Below, one piece after another: positions 58,905 to 64,000 of a stretch of DNA of 64,000 nt. The position numbers and the translations under genes are program-made. The first letter of the stretch is position 1. Every line of letters starts with the position of its first letter. The notes beneath the pieces were generated by a model, which did no database searches, had not been told where the DNA came from, and saw only the letters and a list, made by a program, of their open reading frames with translations. The stretch lies in the NCBI GenBank assembly GCA_002897615.1, contig BDTX01000003.1, positions 62,001-126,000 of the forward strand, written 5' to 3'. Source of the DNA: a bacterium BMS3Bbin14. Lineage in GTDB: Bacteria; Desulfobacterota; Desulfobulbia; Desulfobulbales; Desulfobulbaceae.

Positions 58905-61315
58905 GGGGCCGGCCTTGGCACCGGCGTCGCGGAGGACTGCGGCCCGGATTGAGGTTTAACCGGCAGGTGCAGACGTTTGAGATTGTCCTCGGCCATTTTG
59001 CGCAGGCCCAGGCCCCGCCCGGCCGCAGCCTTGGCCGCAGCCTTCCCCTTCCCGGCCGGTTGCGCCGCCCGCACCTTGAGGACCTTGCGGTACATGGCCG
59101 CGGCCTGCTCCCGGTTGCCCTCATGTTCTAAAACAACCCCCATGTTCAACAGGGCGTAGGGATTATCAGGGTCAACAGCCAGGGACTCTTCAAAGTACTG
59201 CCGGGCCTTGCCATACTCTTTTTTCCTGAGCTCGGAGAAACCGATATCCGACAGCGCCATGGAATTCTCCGGATCCGGTTTTTTGTAAAAGAAGTCAGCG
59301 GGGATGTTGCTTGCTCCCGGCTGGACGTGCTGCATGATATTTTTACGCTTCTCATAATACATCCCCGCAAGTTCAGCCGAATTCTCGACAATGTGCGGAG
59401 TAATAAAGATGAAAAGATTGGTCTTTTCCTTCGAATTCGTATGGCTCTTAAAGAGCCAGCCCAGGATAGGGATGTCACCGAGCAGGGGGACCTTGTACTC
59501 CCCGACGGAAGTATCCTGGCCGATCATGCCGCCGATAACGACGGTTTCGTTATTATGAACCACGACCGTGGTATGGGCGCTTCTCTTGAAGGTCGTCGGA
59601 TGGCCGCTGCGATCATTGGGATTCTTGAGTTTGATGACCTCGACGCCGATCTTCAGGCGCACCAGGTCCGACTGGTTGATCTGGGGCGTAATGTCCAGGG
59701 TCGTGGCGACATCCTTGTACTCGTAGTTGGTATAATCCTGCTGGGAGTTGGTGGTGTTCTTGCTGGTTATGTACGGGACATTCTCCCCGACTTTGATTTC
59801 GGCCTTCTGGTTGTCGGTGGTCAGGATCTGGGGAGTCGCGATAATATTGACATCGGAATCATTCTTGTAGGCTTGCAGGACGGCGCCAAGATTGGGAAAA
59901 TAAACGTTACCGATTTTTACCCCCTGTTTCAGGATGCCGAAGGAGAAACCGGCCGGCAGCACGGCCGGGCTTTGCTGCAGTCCCTTGAGGACATCGTACT
60001 GGTTCGGGGCGGGGTTGCCGCTGAAGCCACTGTATACCTGGCCCGTTTTATCGGCGAAGTTGCCGCCGCCGCCCCACTGCACGCCGATATTAAACGACTT
60101 GTTGACATGGACCTCCATAATAAGGGCCTCCATGTACACCATGCGCCGGGGGACATCGAGTTTTTTGATGACATCCTCAATAACCGAGTATTCGTCTCGC
60201 GGGGCAATGATGATCAAGGAGTTCGTTTCCTTGTCCGCCATGATCTTTACATTTTGTGATATCAGCGGCGCCCGGCCTTTTTGCTTGTTCGAGCCCTTGG
60301 ACTCGGCCGGCAGATTGGTCAACACCTTGACCAGTTCTTCGGCATTGGCGTTCTGCAGGTAATAGACCTTGATTTTACCCGTGCCTTTCGGCACCTCGAC
60401 ATCAAGCCGGGCAACCAGCCTTTTGATCTTCCGGACATTGATTTTGGAGGCCAAAATAATAAGCGAGTTGGTCCGCTCATAGGGGATAATTTTTATTATT
60501 TCCCGGCGCCGAAGCCGTCTCACCTGCTGCCGGAAAAGCTGGTCCACGGACTTGGCGAGATTGACGGCCGAGGCATGCTGCAGCGGCAGGACAAGCAGTT
60601 CCTCGCCGATTGACGGCACATCGATCGCCTTGATAATCCCCAGCAACCGCTTGATATTCGACTGCACATCCGTAATAATCAGCATCCCCGAATCGGGGCT
60701 GGCAATCACCACGCTGGTCCTTGAAACCAGCGGCGCCAGCATCTTTTTCACTTGCTCGGGACTGGCATGCTTGAGATGAATCAACTGGGTGACCATCTTG
60801 TCCCCGGGATAGACCGTGCCCCCCTGCCGGATAGTGGGGATGCCTTTGGAGCGGGCCTCGACATCCGGGACGATTTTAATGATCAAGCCGCTGGAGACAG
60901 TGGTATAACCATGCACTTCAAGGACGGATTCGAAAACGCGATAGGCGTCTTTCACGGAAATCCTGGTGGGAGAGAGAATGGTTACCTTGCCCTTGACCGC
61001 CCGGTCCACCACAAAATTCTTGCCGGTCAACTCGCTGATGTATTTAATAAAAAGATTGATATCAACATCATTGAAATCAATAGTGACATAGCGCTGTTTT
61101 ACCTGGCTTTTTTTTACCCGGTGCTGTTTTACCTGGTGCTGTTTCGCCTGGCTCTGTTTCGCCTGGTGCGACACCTGTTCAGCCGCCACGGCCCCCGGGC
61201 CGGAGAATAAAACCAGGAAGCAGCACAAGACCAATATCGGCGCCACAAGCCGGCCAAGACGGCCAGGAAGGCGGGACACCGTGAATCCGTCCATGTTTTT
61301 CAAATCATTCTCCAT
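58901..61315 (-). CDS. gspD: Type II secretion secretin GspD with C-terminal TPR
   Basis: An 804-residue outer-membrane secretin: signal/membrane segment (about residues 22-45), a pentapeptide-repeat linker (about 50-74), N0 and N1-N3 domains (YVTIDFNDVDINLFIKYISE, VLPLQHASAVNLAKSVDQLF), then the secretin domain (VNIIATPQILTTDNQKAEIK, VPLLGDIPILGWLFKS, NLFIFITPHIV). After the secretin domain, where many family members carry a pilotin-binding S-domain, it has tetratricopeptide-like repeats (ARQYFEESLAVDPDNPYALL, AAAMYRKVLKV) and an alanine- and proline-rich tail. Confidence 0.93.
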   Translation of the reverse strand: MENDLKNMDGFTVSRLPGRLGRLVAPILVLCCFLVLFSGPGAVAAEQVSHQAKQSQAKQHQVKQHRVKKSQVKQRYVTIDFNDVDINLFIKYISELTGKNFVVDRAVKGKVTILSPTRISVKDAYRVFESVLEVHGYTTVSSGLIIKIVPDVEARSKGIPTIRQGGTVYPGDKMVTQLIHLKHASPEQVKKMLAPLVSRTSVVIASPDSGMLIITDVQSNIKRLLGIIKAIDVPSIGEELLVLPLQHASAVNLAKSVDQLFRQQVRRLRRREIIKIIPYERTNSLIILASKINVRKIKRLVARLDVEVPKGTGKIKVYYLQNANAEELVKVLTNLPAESKGSNKQKGRAPLISQNVKIMADKETNSLIIIAPRDEYSVIEDVIKKLDVPRRMVYMEALIMEVHVNKSFNIGVQWGGGGNFADKTGQVYSGFSGNPAPNQYDVLKGLQQSPAVLPAGFSFGILKQGVKIGNVYFPNLGAVLQAYKNDSDVNIIATPQILTTDNQKAEIKVGENVPYITSKNTTNSQQDYTNYEYKDVATTLDITPQINQSDLVRLKIGVEVIKLKNPNDRSGHPTTFKRSAHTTVVVHNNETVVIGGMIGQDTSVGEYKVPLLGDIPILGWLFKSHTNSKEKTNLFIFITPHIVENSAELAGMYYEKRKNIMQHVQPGASNIPADFFYKKPDPENSMALSDIGFSELRKKEYGKARQYFEESLAVDPDNPYALLNMGVVLEHEGNREQAAAMYRKVLKVRAAQPAGKGKAAAKAAAGRGLGLRKMAEDNLKRLHLPVKPQSGPQSSATPVPRPAP
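61093..61167 (-). repeat. Five 15-bp tandem repeats inside gspD
   Basis: Five degenerate units of 15 bp (plus strand, GCTGTTTTACCTGGT type) encode pentapeptides QAKQS, QAKQH, QVKQH, RVKKS and QVKQR between the signal region and the N0 domain. Unit changes keep the frame, so the linker length may vary between strains. Confidence 0.85.
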
Positions 61316-61320
61316 GATTG

Positions 61321-62037
61321 CTACTCATTAGAAAACTCCCCGGAATCGGGCACCTGGCCATTATCCCGGGACTCCGGCGGCAGCGAATCATCGGCTGCCG
61401 GCCCGGCCGCCTTTTCCACCCCGCCCCGTTCTTCCCGGCCAGAGAGGGGCAGCCGGTAACGGGAACGACGACGGGGCTGAATGCGCGGCACCAGCCGTTC
61501 TTCCCCGGTCCCGGTCAGCCGGGCCCTCAGGCTTCTCATCAGCGGCTCCGGCGGCAGCTGCCGCCGGCCCGGCCGCCCGCCTTGACGCTCCTTGAGAAGC
61601 AGGACCTCGCGGCGACCATGCACCTGCAGGATGACCTTTCCCCGTTCAATACTTTGAATCAACGCACCCTGGACAGAATCTCCTATCTTGTAGAGATCCT
61701 GCTTCTTTTTCTGCTCGTCAACGATAATCGCCCGGGCGTCCCTTTTGGTGCCGGAGACCGTGCCCATCAACGAAAGCTTGAGGGCCGTGGGCTCCAGGTA
61801 TTCATCCCCGCCCGGCTCGGCCCCGATAACAGCCTGGAAAATATTCCTTTTAATTATTATTCTATAATCCGGGCGCTGCCGCAAGATTTTAGTCGTCCTT
61901 CCGCGCTGCCGCTGAATCACGGTTTCGTGTGAGCGCATGTCCTGGCGCAGCGTGTCCTCGAGGCGACCGTACCACACGGCCACCCCGGCGTAAACCAGAA
62001 CGAAAATAAGCACCAGTTTGACAACAACCCGGATCAC
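61321..62037 (-). CDS. gspC: GspC-like type II secretion protein
   Basis: A 238-residue inner-membrane protein with one N-terminal helix (VVVKLVLIFVLVYAGVAVWY) and a periplasmic HR-like domain (YRIIIKRNIFQAVIGAEPGG, LKLSLMGTVSGTKRDARAII, YKIGDSVQGALIQSIERGKV) that contacts the secretin N0 domain. The usual PDZ or coiled-coil end is replaced by a basic, proline-rich low-complexity tail. Starts two bases after gspN; gspD follows six bases on. Confidence 0.85.
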   Translation of the reverse strand: MIRVVVKLVLIFVLVYAGVAVWYGRLEDTLRQDMRSHETVIQRQRGRTTKILRQRPDYRIIIKRNIFQAVIGAEPGGDEYLEPTALKLSLMGTVSGTKRDARAIIVDEQKKKQDLYKIGDSVQGALIQSIERGKVILQVHGRREVLLLKERQGGRPGRRQLPPEPLMRSLRARLTGTGEERLVPRIQPRRRSRYRLPLSGREERGGVEKAAGPAADDSLPPESRDNGQVPDSGEFSNE

Positions 62038-62039
62038 GG

Positions 62040-62978
62040 CTATCTCGCGCTCCTCTCGATAACACCATCGATTACCCCGGATATCCCATGAAAGAGGATA
62101 CCGGGTTCCAGCAGGGTGCCGCTGACCGTAAACGACAACTTGCCGTCCTGCAGCTGCTCCCGGATCAACGATACGGCCGCGTCATCATGCAACCGGCTGA
62201 GCAGCTCGGGGCGGGGAGCCAGGAACCCCCGCATGTTGACGCCGCTCTCCTGGAAATAGGGCATCAGGGTAACTGTGCCGCCATACCCGGCTGAAAAAAG
62301 CCGGGACCCCACCTTGCCGTCCGCCAAGGTCACGACCCCATTCTCCAGGGAGACCTTGACGCTCATGCGGTTGAACTTCAGGCGGTCGAGGCTCAGGATG
62401 GGCCGTTGCAGGCCGATATCGCCGGAGCTCAGGACAATATCGGCCTGCAGGGCGCCGAGCGCCGGCCGCCGCCACTCCCCTTGCCAGGTAAACCTTCCCG
62501 AAAGGCTGCCGGCCGCGGTTCGCCCCATTTCCCGCCAGACCCCTGTCATCCGGCCGATCTGCAGGTTCCGCATGGTTCCGGAACATCTCATACCGCTCCC
62601 GGCCCGGGCGACAAAGGCCTTGCCTTTTACCGTGCCGCCAAGGGTTTGCAGAGTATATGACAAGGGGACTTCTTTTTTATTCGCCAGCAGCACCGCCGGG
62701 TCCAGCCTGACGGCAAGCCGGTCGATGCGCAGAAGCGGCGTAGTTTGGTCGCCGTTGCTGATGCGGATGTCCGTTGCCACCAGCCCCACGGGCAAGGTGA
62801 AACCCAGGCCCCGGATCTTCCAGGTCAGCGCCGGGTTGAGTCCGTCAAGTTGCGTCTCCAGCCACGCCCGGACACTGGCGGCCGGAAAAAGAAACCAGAG
62901 GAGCAGGGCCAGAACGGCAAGCGTATAGCCCAGGTAACCGAGGGCTGCGAAAATTTTGCGGATCATTCCGGCCTTCAC
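62040..62978 (-). CDS. gspN: GspN-like type II secretion protein
   Basis: A 312-residue protein with one N-terminal membrane helix (LGYTLAVLALLLWFLFPAAS) and a periplasmic AsmA/GspN-type beta-helical region with repeated short strands (SLSGRFTWQGEWRRPALGAL, LKFNRMSVKVSLENGVVTLA, LSFTVSGTLLEPGILFHGIS). The GTG at 62978 has GGAG upstream; ATG 62966 is an alternative start. Part of the tightly packed gsp operon. Confidence 0.8.
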   Translation of the reverse strand: MKAGMIRKIFAALGYLGYTLAVLALLLWFLFPAASVRAWLETQLDGLNPALTWKIRGLGFTLPVGLVATDIRISNGDQTTPLLRIDRLAVRLDPAVLLANKKEVPLSYTLQTLGGTVKGKAFVARAGSGMRCSGTMRNLQIGRMTGVWREMGRTAAGSLSGRFTWQGEWRRPALGALQADIVLSSGDIGLQRPILSLDRLKFNRMSVKVSLENGVVTLADGKVGSRLFSAGYGGTVTLMPYFQESGVNMRGFLAPRPELLSRLHDDAAVSLIREQLQDGKLSFTVSGTLLEPGILFHGISGVIDGVIERSAR

Positions 62979-63533
62979 CTAGCGCGACTCCTGCTCACCG
63001 GCGGCAGCAGTTGCGAGTTTAAGACTGACCACCTGCATAATCACGTCAAGGGTTGACTCCTCTTTCGTATTCTGCTGAATGGCAATCCGCTTGATGGCCA
63101 CCACGTTTTCCGGCGACTCGACGAGCCGCAGGAAATCAACCAGCTGCTGCAGGCTGACCGCCTGCAGCTTCATCTCGACGAGCATCTCCTGCAAGGCCCC
63201 GTCATCGGTGGTCGCCGACGGCTTCATATAGGCGATGCTCTGTTTGACCCCGGCCTGGGCCGCCGTCTTTTCCAGAAAAGAAAAGAGGCTGAAATCCGGC
63301 GGCCGGCGGCTCAGCTGCCGGGTCAGCGAATTGGCCTTCCCATGCAGCCGGCGGTAACGCGACTGCAGGTCACGCATCTCGACAACGGCCTTGCCGTGGA
63401 CGTCAATATCCCGCTGCAACCGGTGCCAGTGATCAAGGACCGGAAAGACACCAAACTGTATCACCACGAAAAGCGCCACGAATACGCCGCCCGCGATCAG
63501 GGCGAGCCGCTCCCGGCGGGCGAGCTGTTTCAT
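62979..63533 (-). CDS. gspM: GspM-like type II secretion protein
   Basis: A 184-residue bitopic protein (membrane helix at about residues 11-29, LALIAGGVFVALFVVIQFGV; coiled coil; small periplasmic domain with VEMKLQAVSLQQLVDFLRLV). It matches the GspM/PilO-type ferredoxin-like fold that pairs with GspL in the inner membrane. It overlaps gspL by four bases and abuts gspN. Confidence 0.82.
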   Translation of the reverse strand: MKQLARRERLALIAGGVFVALFVVIQFGVFPVLDHWHRLQRDIDVHGKAVVEMRDLQSRYRRLHGKANSLTRQLSRRPPDFSLFSFLEKTAAQAGVKQSIAYMKPSATTDDGALQEMLVEMKLQAVSLQQLVDFLRLVESPENVVAIKRIAIQQNTKEESTLDVIMQVVSLKLATAAAGEQESR

Positions 63534-64000
63534 GACGCCCCTCCAAGATGCAGCCGGAGGGCAAAACGAACCAACCCCTTGTCCTTGTCCGCGGTGGCCG
63601 AAACGATCTTGACCTCGTCATAGAGGGGCGATCTCCCGAGGCTGCCGCGCATGATGTTGATACTGTTAAAGCTATCCGTTGTCCCCTTGATCACCACTGT
63701 TTTCTGGTCGATAACCAGGCGGGCGACATGTATTTTCAGGACATTCGGAGTACGTGCCGAAATGTCGGCCAGGATATTCAATACCCTTTTATCGCCGGAA
63801 AAAACCGGGATGGCGGCGGCCGGGTCCTGCACCGTCCTGAGTCCGGCCCGCATCTGGATCAGCGGGTCGACGATCCGGGTCGCCTGAGGAAACGTTTCCT
63901 TGTAGATGGCCGTCATCTGCCCGGTCAGGGCGGCATTCCGCTCCTGCAGGGTCAGGTAATGCATCCAGAACAGGACCAGTCCCCCGCCGGCCATGAGCGC
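63530..64000 (-). CDS. gspL: GspL-like protein, C-terminal part
   Basis: The frame runs off the right edge of the window, so only the last ~157 residues are visible. These comprise the end of a membrane helix (AGGGLVLFWMHYL) and a periplasmic domain (QATRIVDPLIQMRAGLRTVQ, LADISARTPNVLKIHVARLV, VVIKGTTDSFNSINIMRGSL) typical of GspL/PilN C termini. Followed with a four-base overlap by gspM. Confidence 0.8.
   Translation of the reverse strand, partial: ALMAGGGLVLFWMHYLTLQERNAALTGQMTAIYKETFPQATRIVDPLIQMRAGLRTVQDPAAAIPVFSGDKRVLNILADISARTPNVLKIHVARLVIDQKTVVIKGTTDSFNSINIMRGSLGRSPLYDEVKIVSATADKDKGLVRFALRLHLGGAS

Noticed and set aside
1-64000. tRNA or rRNA genes
   Set aside because: No cloverleaf-like segment with conserved T-loop bases or rRNA motif was recognised in any gene-free stretch; a dedicated tRNA scan could not be run.

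Overview
The window looks like a chromosomal segment of a GC-rich, anaerobic, Gram-negative bacterium. Desulfobacterota, near the Desulfobulbales, is the most likely group. This is inferred from gene content only: a fused ATP sulfurylase/APS kinase, NrfD-type quinone oxidoreductase subunits with a multiheme cytochrome and a TAT-exported four-cluster ferredoxin, a PAS/sigma-54 activator, a UGA-containing selenoprotein, a cobalamin nucleotide-loop operon and a type II secretion operon. No taxonomic marker such as rRNA is present.

Layout. 0-12.8 kb: end of an unidentified gene, bifunctional Sat/ApsK, a ComEA-like protein, priA, galU, hrpA and the GDP-fucose pair fcl-gmd. 13.2-24.5 kb: a redox block. 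It holds two parallel minus-strand cassettes, each encoding a small membrane protein, an NrfD subunit and a four-cysteine MerR-type regulator. Between them lie a ferredoxin/hexaheme cytochrome operon and a sigma-54 activator gene. ftsH lies just beyond the second cassette. Sigma-54 promoter matches lie upstream of cassette 1 and of ftsH, each with a shared CGCA/TGCG palindrome 120-135 bp further out. A different 18-bp palindrome is shared by the ferredoxin operon and the cassette 2/ftsH intergenic region. 24.5-34 kb: nuclease, rsmJ, an aminotransferase, panD, panC, a TPR membrane protein, xseA and cobS-cobT-cobU-cobC.

34.1-41.6 kb is an accessory island of poorly conserved genes: a lipoprotein/membrane-protein pair, small membrane proteins and a frameshifted secreted protein. 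Wreckage of several mobile elements is scattered through it: an IS200-type tnpA fragment, a REP-transposase-like C terminus, group II intron domains V-VI, a frameshifted ORF of an unidentified family, and a degenerate attC-like palindrome. 41.6-57 kb: a GT4/GH15 carbohydrate pair, trmO, an APC permease, mprF, phoU, a PP-loop/NFACT-R-like protein, recN, a DtxR-type repressor, a SelW-like selenoprotein and gspF. 57-64 kb: the type II secretion genes gspE-D-C-N-M-L, running convergently to gspF.

The intergenic DNA is unusually rich in small non-autonomous inverted-repeat elements. Family A has a 13-bp terminal inverted repeat (CCTGAATCCGTGA), is 219 bp when intact, and has full, internally deleted, truncated and minimal copies at eleven places, with 5-6 bp target duplications. 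Family B is 108-109 bp and has four copies. One A copy is inserted inside a B copy, and another B copy supplies the matching empty site, which proves the exact insertion event. Some copies abut or contribute the ends of genes (xseA stop codon, leader of the sigma-54 activator gene).
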